A stretch of 64,000 nt of DNA from Lewinellaceae bacterium (GTDB lineage: Bacteria > Bacteroidota > Bacteroidia > Chitinophagales > Saprospiraceae): positions 186,001 through 250,000 of the forward strand of contig JACJYL010000002.1 in the NCBI GenBank assembly GCA_020636105.1, in the 5' to 3' direction. The notes beneath the pieces were generated by a model, which had not been told where the DNA came from, made no database searches, and worked only from the letters and a program-made list of their open reading frames with translations. The translations under genes were made by a program, and so were the position numbers. Each line of letters starts with the position of its first letter. Position 1 is the stretch's first letter. Positions 9,470 to 17,376 of the stretch are shown here, piece by piece.

Positions 9470-9590
9470 AAGTGGATAATAATCGTAAAATAAAATGAAA
9501 TTATTCTAAATCTGATCATAATAAGGGAAAAGGTAAACAAAAAAAGGCCAATGTTTTAGTCGTATTTAATCAGCCCAAAAAATAATTTCT

Positions 9591-10322
9591 TTAAGACTCC
9601 CGGGCCACCTTTATTTTCCTTGAATGTACCCACACAGGTACAAAAACGAGGAAAAACATAAAAAGGCAGATCAGCTCACAAATCAGCAGGTACCAGGGCC
9701 ACGGTCCAAGAAAATCGAGCAAAGAGGCCGTTGGAGGTTTGCCCAATACATATACATAATTCGATCCGATCAACAGGTTGATAATAAGAATGAATACGAC
9801 ATACCCCTGAAGCGCCAAAAAGGCTCTCCAAATGCTGCGGAAGGTGGGTTTAAGATCAAAAACGACCGTGGTGTAAACGGCAAAGACCACCAGCCCCGCA
9901 TGAACAAACCAATATTTAAAAAAGATGAAATTGGGAAAACCGTTATACAGATAAGGTGTGATAATGGCCTGAACGGTCCCTGCCAAAATCCAGAAGTAAA
10001 GTACCTCATGGATTTTCCGGGTAGGGTTCCACATCAAAAAAGGAAGCAAAAAAGCCGTAATATTACATATATCCAGCGGCAGGTCCGTTTTGTAATTGAA
10101 ATCTCCCAGCCACCACAGGATAACAGTAGAAAGTAATACCCAAAACGAAATCGTTATAGCCATGGCTCTCGACAACATGAGCTGCTGAGGGGCATTGATA
10201 AATCGTTTGGCAAACCAGGGAAGGATGACCGCCAAAGAGATCATCAGTAAAATCACCGCAAGGTGTTGCGGGCCAAAAAGCGAAAAATCCTGGTTGTATG
10301 CAATGAAATCAGTGTGCTCCAT
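9591..10322 (-). CDS. YwaF/TIGR02206-type integral membrane protein
   Basis: A 243-residue polytopic protein with about seven membrane helices, beginning MEHTDFIAYNQDFSLFGPQH. The motifs LPLDICNITAFLLP, HEVLYFWILAGTVQAIITP, FFKYWFVHAGLV and the end ASLLDFLGPWPWYLL match the YwaF-like family (TIGR02206), whose function is unknown. The frame stays open to 10526, but the extra residues come from the AATAC repeat (CIVLYCIVLYC) and do not belong to the family, so I start at 10322. It is divergent from the DinB gene at 10499 and shares a promoter region holding the pentanucleotide repeat. Confidence 0.8.
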   Translation of the reverse strand: MEHTDFIAYNQDFSLFGPQHLAVILLMISLAVILPWFAKRFINAPQQLMLSRAMAITISFWVLLSTVILWWLGDFNYKTDLPLDICNITAFLLPFLMWNPTRKIHEVLYFWILAGTVQAIITPYLYNGFPNFIFFKYWFVHAGLVVFAVYTTVVFDLKPTFRSIWRAFLALQGYVVFILIINLLIGSNYVYVLGKPPTASLLDFLGPWPWYLLICELICLFMFFLVFVPVWVHSRKIKVARES

Positions 10323-10460
10323 TTCTGAAGTTTTTACAATTCCAGAACAAAATAGTAAATAAATCGAAAAAAGTCTGCTTTGCATGGCAAAACAGCCCCG
10401 GCCAATAAAATAACTTGTATTTTGAACCCGAATCAGGAAAGGACCTTTTAACCTTTCACT

Positions 10461-10500
10461 AATACAATACAATACAATACAATACAATACAATACAATAT
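10461..10500. repeat. pentanucleotide simple repeat (AATAC)x7 plus AATAT
   Basis: Seven perfect AATAC units run from 10461 to 10495 and an imperfect eighth (AATAT) follows; its last bases form the ATG of the next gene (10499). The tract occupies the whole -1 to -38 region of that gene, where the promoter spacing and ribosome landing site would lie. Such tracts change length by slippage, so expression of the DinB gene, and perhaps of the divergent membrane protein, may vary between cells. Confidence 0.9.
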
Positions 10501-10966
10501 GTACAGGACAGGAGCCATCGGGGCACTACTTGATATATACCAACAATCTATTTCATCCCTAAAAGAGGTCATCTCTGCCATTCCCGATGAGGAATTAACC
10601 ATTGTTTACGATCCTCACACCGCCGATGAAGATTGCAGGTCGATCCAGACCATTTTAACCCATGTGGTATATTCGGGATTGGGCTATGCCACCAGCATCA
10701 GTAACCATAAAGGAGACGCCCATTCCAGGCCGGAAAAAGCCTTCCATTTGAGTGTAAAGGAATATTTGGATGATTTGGATCAGGTTTTTCAATTTACCGA
10801 AAAAGTTTTCAGTAGATTACATGACAATGAACTGGAACAGGCGGATCCCTCCCAAAAGATCAAAACCGGTTGGGGGCAATTCTACGATATTGAACAATTA
10901 ACAGAACACGCCATCGTACATATTTTACGCCACAAGAGACAAATTGAGCGTTTTTTAATTAAATAA
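10499..10966 (+). CDS. DinB-family protein
   Basis: A 155-residue four-helix-bundle protein. The DinB/YfiT-like metal site can be read as His in ILTHVV (about residue 55) and the C-terminal pair in EHAIVHILRHKRQIERFL (about residues 137-143). Family members are putative metal-dependent enzymes, often thiol transferases or stress proteins; substrate unknown. The ATG sits directly after the AATAC repeat tract and an in-frame stop lies just before the tract (10460-10462), so this start is the only reasonable one. A second DinB-type gene is at 63289-63804 but the two are not close relatives. Confidence 0.85.
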   Translation: MYRTGAIGALLDIYQQSISSLKEVISAIPDEELTIVYDPHTADEDCRSIQTILTHVVYSGLGYATSISNHKGDAHSRPEKAFHLSVKEYLDDLDQVFQFTEKVFSRLHDNELEQADPSQKIKTGWGQFYDIEQLTEHAIVHILRHKRQIERFLIK

Positions 10967-11118
10967 ATAATAATATTGTCCCCACCCTAGTGGAAATCCA
11001 GAGACATTTTTATTTCTTGTGCTTTATTGGTTGACTGTGCACACTTTTCTGAACCAATACCCCTAAATAAAACCTTTTTTAAGCTTTTCAATTATCCTAA
11101 ATACCATGATCAAAATTT

Positions 11119-11562
11119 ATGAAATTAACCATAGGTAGAGTTGACAAGGCCGATTTTCCTGAATTACATCTAACTGAAATAGATATAAAAGTGGATACCG
11201 GCGCCTATACTTCTGCCATACACTGTAACCAAATTGAAGAGGTGGAAGGAGAAAATGGAGATAAATACATCAAATTTACACTTTTAGACCCCTCACATTC
11301 CCACTATAATGAAAAAGAATTCATTGTAAAAAAGTACAAAAAGAAAAAAGTAAAAAGTTCCTTTGGCACTTCTGAACAGCGATTTGTCATAAGCACTGAA
11401 ATTCAGCTTTTTAATGAAACCTTTCCAATTGAACTAACCCTAAGCGAAAGAGGTGAAATGAAGTATCCTGTTTTACTCGGAAGAAAGCTTTTGGCGAGAA
11501 AATTTATTGTTGATCCATCAAAAAGAAATCTTTCCTTTAAATCGAAAAATAAAAAGACATGA
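11119..11562 (+). CDS. RimB-like retropepsin/ATP-dependent Zn protease-family protein
   Basis: A 147-residue protein of the family annotated as ATP-dependent zinc protease (PF05618), now known to be retropepsin-like. The catalytic aspartate signature is KVDTGAYTSAIHC (Asp26), followed by RFVISTEIQLFNETFPIELTLSERGEMKYPVLLGR, a closing strand typical for the fold, here quoted only as landmarks, and FIVDPSKRNLS. Its stop overlaps the start of the RimK-like ligase (ATGA at 11559-11562), so the two are translationally coupled. In Pseudomonas a comparable protein, RimB, works with the glutamate ligase RimK; a role in modifying or processing glutamylated targets is inferred. Confidence 0.82.
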   Translation: MKLTIGRVDKADFPELHLTEIDIKVDTGAYTSAIHCNQIEEVEGENGDKYIKFTLLDPSHSHYNEKEFIVKKYKKKKVKSSFGTSEQRFVISTEIQLFNETFPIELTLSERGEMKYPVLLGRKLLARKFIVDPSKRNLSFKSKNKKT

Positions 11563-12434
11563 AAATTGCGATTTTATCCAGAAATCCAAATTTGTATTCG
11601 ACCAGGAGGCTTTTGGAAGCAGCCGAAAAAAGAGGCCATGAAGCAATTGTCGTGGATCACCTGAAATGTATCATAGAAATCGAAAAAAAAAGCCCGAAAG
11701 TTTACTATAAAGGTGCCTACCTGGATGATATTGATGCCATTGTCCCAAGAATAGGCGCCTCTGTTACTTTTTACGGAACAGCAGTAGTTCGTCAATTTGA
11801 AATGATGAAGGTATTTTCTGCGGTTGAATCCCAGGCCCTGGTAAGGTCCAGAGATAAACTTCGTAGTTTACAGATATTGGCCCGGGCAGGAGTAGGTTTA
11901 CCTAAAACCGTATTCACCAATTATAGCAAAGAGGTCGACCACCTGGTGGACTCTGTTGGTGGAGTACCCATCGTTTTAAAGCTTTTGGAAGGAACACAGG
12001 GGTTAGGCGTTGTTTTAGCAGAAACACAAAATGCAGCCACTTCTATTCTGGAAGCATTTAATGGGCTGAACGCCAGAGTTATCGCCCAGGAGTTTATAAA
12101 AGAAGCCGGAGGAGCTGATATTAGGGTATTTATTGTTGATGGCAAAATAGTAGGCGCCATGAAACGCCAGGGAAAAAAAGGAGAATTCCGCTCGAATCTT
12201 CACAGGGGAGGCAGTGCTTCCATTATTGAACTAACCGATGAAGAAGAGAAAGCGGCCCTCAAAGCAGCCAAAGCGATGGGCTTAGGCATTGCAGGCGTGG
12301 ATATGTTGCAATCGTCACATGGGCCCCTGATCCTCGAGGTCAATTCATCTCCAGGTTTAGAAGGGATTGAAACGGCCACCAAAACCGATATTGCCAAGGA
12401 AATAATCCGGTATTTAGAATTAAATGTAGAATAA
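11559..12434 (+). CDS. rimK: RimK-family alpha-L-glutamate ligase (ATP-grasp)
   Basis: A 291-residue ATP-grasp ligase of normal RimK length. Landmarks: N-terminal MKIAILSRNPNLYSTRRLLEA; RIGASVTFYGTAVVRQFE; the RDKLRSLQILARAGVGLPKT segment; the ATP-binding loop VLKLLEGTQGLGV; FIKEAGGADIRVFIVDGKIVG; and the metal-binding end GPLILEVNSSPGLEGIE (Glu and Asn ligands). E. coli RimK adds glutamates to the C-terminus of ribosomal protein S6. Here it lies in a three-gene operon between a RimB-like protein (4-bp overlap) and a zinc deacylase (1-bp gap), so the substrate could be S6 or another glutamylated protein or small molecule. Confidence 0.92.
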   Translation: MKIAILSRNPNLYSTRRLLEAAEKRGHEAIVVDHLKCIIEIEKKSPKVYYKGAYLDDIDAIVPRIGASVTFYGTAVVRQFEMMKVFSAVESQALVRSRDKLRSLQILARAGVGLPKTVFTNYSKEVDHLVDSVGGVPIVLKLLEGTQGLGVVLAETQNAATSILEAFNGLNARVIAQEFIKEAGGADIRVFIVDGKIVGAMKRQGKKGEFRSNLHRGGSASIIELTDEEEKAALKAAKAMGLGIAGVDMLQSSHGPLILEVNSSPGLEGIETATKTDIAKEIIRYLELNVE

Positions 12435-12435
12435 G

Positions 12436-13398
12436 ATGTTCAAAATACTGGGGAAAGAAATTAAAAGAGGAACCAGCACAGTAATTGATTTAGAAGTAGC
12501 CAAACTCCATACTCGCACCCCTTTAAAAATACCGGTCATTGTAGAACGAGCTAAAAAAGACGGACCCGTTTTACTTTTAATAGCCGGCATTCATGGGGAC
12601 GAAGTTAACGGAGTTGGAATTATTCGGGAAATTATTCGCAAAAAATACAATAAACCTTCCCGGGGCATTGTGATTTGTATTCCCGTGTTTAACATTTTCG
12701 GTTATCTTATCCAAACGCGCGAATTTCCGGATGGAAGAGACTTAAACAGGGTATTTCCCGGTACAGAATCCGGATCTTTGGCAAGCCAGTTCGCTTATGC
12801 GTTCTCAAAAGAAATAGCTCCCCTGGTAGATTATGTAATTGATTTTCACACCGGAGGAGCTGACAGAGAAAATGCCCCCCAGGTGAGGTGTGTACTTTCC
12901 GAAACAAAAGCATTTGAACTGGCTAAAATATTTGGTGCCCCCTTTATCATACAATCCAATTATATTGCCAAATCTGTTAGAGAAATGGTCAATAAATTAG
13001 GGAAAACCTCTTTGCTTTTTGAAGGAGGTAAATCAAAGGAATTAGATGATAAAATCATTAGTTGTGGCGTTAATGGCACCTACAATGTGATGAAATACCT
13101 GGGTATGCATGAAGGCAAGCTGACTGTTCCTTTAGATTCTATTATTGTGTCCAAATCAAAATGGATCAGAGCCCCTTTTTCCGGGATGTTCAAATTAAAG
13201 GTGGCTAATGGAAGCAGAGTCCATAAGAAGGATGTTTTGGGAGTGATCCAGGATCCATTCGGATCATTTGAAAAAAACGTCAAAGCTCCTTTTGATTGTT
13301 TTGTCTTTTGTGTTAACACCTCACCCGTAATCAATAAAGGAGATGCCCTATTTCATGTGAGTGTCGAGAGTGAATCAAAAGTATCAGCAGATGAATAA
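12436..13398 (+). CDS. succinylglutamate desuccinylase/aspartoacylase-family zinc hydrolase
   Basis: A 320-residue M14-like deacylase. Zinc and active-site landmarks: GIHGDEVNG (His53, Glu56), RDLNRVFPG (substrate Arg), and VIDFHTGG (His138). The C-terminal part from about residue 235 is a beta-rich lid or biotinyl-like domain (PFSGMFKLKVANGSRVHKKD). The family removes acyl or amino-acid groups from N-acyl amino acids. It directly follows the RimK-like ligase, so a job opposing the ligase (removing an attached glutamyl or acyl group) is plausible but is inference. It ends 4 bp from the stop of the convergent gene at 13403. Confidence 0.87.
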   Translation: MFKILGKEIKRGTSTVIDLEVAKLHTRTPLKIPVIVERAKKDGPVLLLIAGIHGDEVNGVGIIREIIRKKYNKPSRGIVICIPVFNIFGYLIQTREFPDGRDLNRVFPGTESGSLASQFAYAFSKEIAPLVDYVIDFHTGGADRENAPQVRCVLSETKAFELAKIFGAPFIIQSNYIAKSVREMVNKLGKTSLLFEGGKSKELDDKIISCGVNGTYNVMKYLGMHEGKLTVPLDSIIVSKSKWIRAPFSGMFKLKVANGSRVHKKDVLGVIQDPFGSFEKNVKAPFDCFVFCVNTSPVINKGDALFHVSVESESKVSADE

Positions 13399-13402
13399 AA
13401 AA

Positions 13403-15019
13403 CTATCCCCTCAGTACTGTCACCGACCCTGAGAATTGTCTTTCTTTGCCATCGTCCATAACGATACGGACCACATAAACAAACACGCCCGGATTCACAA
13501 CTACTCCTCTGTTTTTGCCATCCCAGGCAGTGCCGTTGAAGATTTTTGCCCCCCATCTGTCATAAATGGTGAGGTCAAGGGATTCAATTTCTCCGAGCGG
13601 ACCATTTACCGTAAACAGGTCATTAATGCCGTCATCATTCGGTGAAAATACATTTGGTATGAAAATATTGTAAAATTCAAGTTGCAAAAGCACCAGGCTG
13701 TCACACCCAAAATAAGAAACCAGGGTAGCCCAATGATCCCCTTCCTGATCAAAATTATAATGATCCAGTTGATAACTTTCTCCTTCAAATATTTTGGCAC
13801 TGATGGTGTCTGAAAGGGCCTCCAGCACTGAAAGGTCCAATGAAACAATGCTGTCGCAATTGTCGGCCGTTTTCAGGGTATCAATATAAAAGCCACTCTC
13901 AGTGAGTTGTTTGTTGCCAAAGGTGTAGAACTCTTCGTTACAGATCGTTTCGGTAAGGTGTTCCGTAAACACGGGGATATCGTGCAGGTAAGCCTTGGTT
14001 ACGCGGCACAAGCCATCCTCATCTTCAATTTTGACCTGGTAAGTGCCTTCTCCATACATTTGGGTGATTTGTGGAAAGGTCTCACCGATCAGGGCGATTC
14101 CGTCTTTAAACCATTGGTAAGAAAGTTCCGGGTTATCCGGAACCTCCAACAGGAATGTCTCCGAGCAAGGATGGGCGATTTCATTTATTTTAAATTCAAA
14201 TGACCGGATGTCTGCCAATATCAAATGATCAAAAAAGTAATAGGTACTAACAGGATTATTCACCGCGGGGCAGGCAGGTCCAATGGCAATTGCGGCAATA
14301 TCTTCATTTGGCGTAACTTCAATAAAAGTCTTGACCCATTTGTTTCCCGTGCCGCCATTAACGTAAACAGCCCCCAATTTCACCCAATCAGGTCCATTGG
14401 TCGGGCATCCAAAAGCATCATTTCCTGTTCCAAAAGGAAGGTAGTCACAACTGCCGGTTCCAAAAAAAGTAATATCAATAGGGGGCGAAATAGCGGCATT
14501 GACGAAACCTACATAAAATTCAAACCGATAAGAGGTTCCTGCTTCCAGCGGCCCAAGCAGGCAGGCTCCAGCGTATTCCTTCCAGTTTCGTTCAGGCGTG
14601 TTATCATTTCTCACCCTCCCGTCCCGAAACCCCATAGCTCCCTCCCCGTCCGGGAAAGGAAGCGGCGGCGGAAATTCATCCCACCCCATCCAACCGCACG
14701 TATGCAGATAATCGGTAGTAGGTTCAGATGCCTGGATCCAGCCTGTGGCACAATCCAACTGGCTGCGGTCGTGCGGGCAACAATCCATCTCTTCAAAAGA
14801 AGGGTTGGGAATCAGGGATACAGGTTCAATCTCCTGGCATTCACAATCTGGATCATTCAGGTCGATCAGGCCATCCCCATCATCATCGATCGCATTATCG
14901 CAGATTTCTTCCACAAATGGTTTTAGGCCTGCATCCATTGAGATGAAACCCCAATAGCTAAAAGCCAACAAGGTGATCAGGACTTTTATGCCCGGGCTGG
15001 TGTTTTGTGGAAAATTCAT
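13403..15019 (-). CDS. T9SS type B (CHU_C) secreted protein with Ig-like region
   Basis: A 538-residue exported protein. After a hydrophobic N-terminus (VLITLLAFSYWGFIS) comes an acidic calcium-loop segment (ICDNAIDDDGDGLIDLNDPD) and a cysteine-containing lectin or galactose-binding-like module (about 70-280, starting SLIPNPSFEEMDCCP). Residues 290-440 look Ig-like (SYQWFKDGIALIGETFPQ). The last 85 residues are the gliding-motility-associated CHU_C domain (IFIPNVFSPNDDGINDLFTV...YDRWGAKIF...AWDGK), a type B signal for export by the type IX system. Function is probably surface binding. The stop nearly meets that of the convergent deacylase gene. Confidence 0.88.
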   Translation of the reverse strand: MNFPQNTSPGIKVLITLLAFSYWGFISMDAGLKPFVEEICDNAIDDDGDGLIDLNDPDCECQEIEPVSLIPNPSFEEMDCCPHDRSQLDCATGWIQASEPTTDYLHTCGWMGWDEFPPPLPFPDGEGAMGFRDGRVRNDNTPERNWKEYAGACLLGPLEAGTSYRFEFYVGFVNAAISPPIDITFFGTGSCDYLPFGTGNDAFGCPTNGPDWVKLGAVYVNGGTGNKWVKTFIEVTPNEDIAAIAIGPACPAVNNPVSTYYFFDHLILADIRSFEFKINEIAHPCSETFLLEVPDNPELSYQWFKDGIALIGETFPQITQMYGEGTYQVKIEDEDGLCRVTKAYLHDIPVFTEHLTETICNEEFYTFGNKQLTESGFYIDTLKTADNCDSIVSLDLSVLEALSDTISAKIFEGESYQLDHYNFDQEGDHWATLVSYFGCDSLVLLQLEFYNIFIPNVFSPNDDGINDLFTVNGPLGEIESLDLTIYDRWGAKIFNGTAWDGKNRGVVVNPGVFVYVVRIVMDDGKERQFSGSVTVLRG

Positions 15020-15269
15020 TATTCAATTTACGAAAAATTTGATGAAACGAAAAAATATATTTTATCCCTATATCGGGTTGCCGACTGATTTCAAGGAAAA
15101 GACTTGATCACTCAACCCTTGTCAATAGAGTTAGGATTAACAATTATTGGAAAAATGAAAAGTGAACTATTGAAAATTAAGTGTAATTTGAACCTGAATC
15201 CCGTGAAGTCCCATGAAACTCATCCCGTTCAAAAGTTTCAAATCACACAAACGTTAAAAAAATAAACTG

Positions 15270-15833
15270 ATGAAACGCAGAAATTTTCTTTCCGGGGCAA
15301 TGGCATTGTACCACATCTCCATTTTTACAAAAATAAAAACAGCTATCTTTATGAGAACAGACAAAGGATTTAAAGTAAAGGCAGGCGAAGCAAGATTCGG
15401 CGAGCACTATAAAATGAAGGGCGTCACCCTGAATACACTGGACATAAAAATATCCACTGAGGATACTGAAGGTGATCTGGCTGTTTTTGAACAAACGGGA
15501 TTAACCCCCAATGGTGGACCGCCTTTGCACATTCACCCTTTTCAGGACGAATGGTTTTATGTTATTGAAGGAGAATATTTGTTCCAGGTGGGTGAGGATA
15601 GATACGAAATGAAAGCAGGAGACACCATTTTTTTGCCAAGAAACGTTCAACATGCCTTTCTTCAATTGACAGAGACCGGTAAAATGATCGTTTCATACCT
15701 GCCCGCCGGAAAAATGGAAGCTTTTTTTCAGACCACAGACCAATGGAATACGCCACCTTCAAGGGAGGAAATTGCACAAGTATTTCTGGACCATGATATG
15801 AAAGTGGTAGGGCCACCATTAAAAATGAATTAA
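15270..15833 (+). CDS. cupin-domain protein, quercetinase-like
   Basis: A 187-residue single-cupin protein. The metal site is plain: PPLHIHPFQDEWFYVIEGEY (His87, His89, Glu94) and the second motif His at RNVQHAF (His128). The start MKRRNFLSGA resembles a twin-arginine signal followed by a moderately hydrophobic stretch, as in close Bacteroidota relatives that carry a Tat signal; an alternative start is ATG 15351 (MRTDKGF). The whole body (KGFKVKAGEARFGEHYKMK, VVGPPLKMN) belongs to a common Bacteroidota cupin family of unknown substrate. It ends 3 bp before the GNAT gene and is probably co-transcribed with it. Confidence 0.85.
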   Translation: MKRRNFLSGAMALYHISIFTKIKTAIFMRTDKGFKVKAGEARFGEHYKMKGVTLNTLDIKISTEDTEGDLAVFEQTGLTPNGGPPLHIHPFQDEWFYVIEGEYLFQVGEDRYEMKAGDTIFLPRNVQHAFLQLTETGKMIVSYLPAGKMEAFFQTTDQWNTPPSREEIAQVFLDHDMKVVGPPLKMN

Positions 15834-15836
15834 GTT

Positions 15837-16298
15837 TTGATCAGATATTATTGCACAAAAGACAGGGAGGAACTTATTGAACTGATGCAGCTCAACATTC
15901 CACATTATTTTGCCCTTTCCGAATTAGAAGATTTCATCACCTATCTGGATAAAAACGTGGAAGATTATTTTGTGGTCGAAGACTCAGCAAAGATTATCGC
16001 CTGCGGAGGAATCAACTATTTTCCGGATCAAAGGCAGGCCCGTTTTTCCTGGGATGTTGTCCATCCCGACCAACATGGGAAAGGTATTGGGAAAAAGCTG
16101 GCCCGGCATCGTATGGACCATATCCGGCAAAAAACCGGTATTGACCTCGCAGTGGTAAGAACCTCCCAAATGGCTTATGGATTTTATCAAAAAATGGGCT
16201 TTGAGCTAAAAAAAATTGAAAAAAATTATTGGGAGGAAGGGTTTGACTTGTATCTGATGACCCAAGAGGTAAATAAAAAACCATTATCAAAAAAATAA
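15837..16298 (+). CDS. GNAT-family N-acetyltransferase
   Basis: A 153-residue acetyltransferase. The acetyl-CoA pyrophosphate loop is HPDQHGKGIGKKLARHRM (about residues 76-93), preceded by the beta-bulge strand ARFSWDVVHP and followed by RTSQMAYGFYQKMGFELKKIE, the usual C-terminal Tyr/Phe motif. The start is a TTG at 15837, just 3 bp after the cupin stop. The acceptor substrate is not predictable. Confidence 0.87.
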   Translation: MIRYYCTKDREELIELMQLNIPHYFALSELEDFITYLDKNVEDYFVVEDSAKIIACGGINYFPDQRQARFSWDVVHPDQHGKGIGKKLARHRMDHIRQKTGIDLAVVRTSQMAYGFYQKMGFELKKIEKNYWEEGFDLYLMTQEVNKKPLSKK

Positions 16299-16405
16299 AT
16301 ATGTTTCTTTTATATTGAAAATATTAAGAAAATAATAGAAAAAGTTAGCTATAATGCTTAATTTTCAGAATTAAATATGTTATTTTTTCACAAAATCAAT
16401 TAAAA

Positions 16406-16834
16406 ATGAATACCAACAAAATTCTTTTGGCGGGGCTCGTCGGCGGAGTCGCTGCATTTTTACTTGGATGGCTAGTATGGGGCATACTACTAAGTGGTTT
16501 TTATGCTAACAATGCAGGACCTGCCGCTGAAGCTGCGATGAGAGGTGATAAGGACATGCTTTGGATTCCCCTGATCCTGGGAAATCTGGCATGGGGTTAT
16601 TTCTTTGCCGTTATCTTTGGCCGCTGGGCCAACATCAGTACGTTTGTCACCGGCGCCAAAGCAGGTGCAGTTTTGGGCCTTTTGGTTGCCCTCTTTTATG
16701 ACCTGATGAACCTGGGAACAACCTACCTGATGACCACCACGGGAGCTATTGTTGACATCATCGCTTCGGCGCTTGTTTCAGCTATTATCGGAGGTGTAGT
16801 AGGCTGGATGTTGGGAAGAAACGGCGGAAAATAA
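16406..16834 (+). CDS. small four-helix membrane protein
   Basis: A 142-residue protein with four predicted membrane spans (about 7-32, 52-72, 83-105, 113-137), rich in Gly and Ala, with GWLVWGILLSGFY in the first and GGVVGWMLGRNGGK at the end. The pattern recalls DUF1761-like small membrane proteins common in Bacteroidota; function unknown. A strong terminator follows 70 bp downstream, so it is likely a single-gene transcript. Confidence 0.7.
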   Translation: MNTNKILLAGLVGGVAAFLLGWLVWGILLSGFYANNAGPAAEAAMRGDKDMLWIPLILGNLAWGYFFAVIFGRWANISTFVTGAKAGAVLGLLVALFYDLMNLGTTYLMTTTGAIVDIIASALVSAIIGGVVGWMLGRNGGK

Positions 16835-16903
16835 CTTTTACCATTCTTGAGCGGTAATTGATTTAATTCTTTTCTTTAACCAACGAAAATCGAAACAACA
16901 TCG

Positions 16904-16952
16904 TGGGCTAAGCTCATAAATTTCCTTGTTTCCGAGCTTAGCCCATTTTTTT
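16904..16952 (+). terminator. intrinsic terminator
   Basis: TGGGCTAAGCTC (16904-16915) pairs fully with GAGCTTAGCCCA (16934-16945), a 12-bp perfect stem with an 18-nt loop, followed by seven T. It ends the transcript of the small membrane protein gene. Confidence 0.85.
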
Positions 16953-17115
16953 GATCCACTTTAAGACAAAACAACGAAGGATCTCCCCCCCCTAATAAAT
17001 ATTTTTCATTAAGGTAGCACTAAATTCCTTTTTGCCCTTGTCGAAATTACAATCAGATGAAGATTTTCAGATTTGTTTACTTTGCAAGAATACTTACCAA
17101 CATCAATATCTTTTT

Positions 17116-17356
17116 TGCATTTTTGACTTCCATACCGGCTTATGTATGGTGGGCAATTTCGGTTCCGCAGAACGGATGGATTACACCATCATAGGAGAAG
17201 CTGTAAACATGGCTTCCCGACTGGAGTCCAATTCCCATCCCGGAAAAATCCAGATCTCCCAAAACACTTATGATTTGGTAAAAGATAAAATGTGAACCCA
17301 GAGGACTGGTCAAAGTCAAAGGATTTGACCGGGAGATCATGACTTATTGGGTTTGA
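17116..17356 (+). pseudogene. class III adenylate/guanylate cyclase remnant
   Basis: The frame ending at 17295 contains HTGLCMVGNFGSAERMDYTI, IGEAVNMASRLESNSHPGKI and ISQNTYDLVKDK. This is the core of class III nucleotide cyclase catalytic domains (family pattern: G-VGN-GS--R-DYT-IG--VN-ASRLE). After a stop at 17293-17295 the similarity continues in another frame: EPRGLVKVKGFDREIMTYWV up to the stop at 17354-17356, the usual cyclase ending. The catalytic metal-binding aspartates of the N-terminal half are missing. So this is a truncated, frameshifted cyclase whose last codon is about 20 bp before the sheath gene. Confidence 0.8.
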
Positions 17357-17376
17357 AAATAAAATAAAAATAAAAT

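Noticed and set aside
10323..10526. N-terminal extension of the YwaF-like gene
   Set aside because: The extra residues are a translation of the AATAC repeat (CIVLYCIVLYC) and do not belong to the family.
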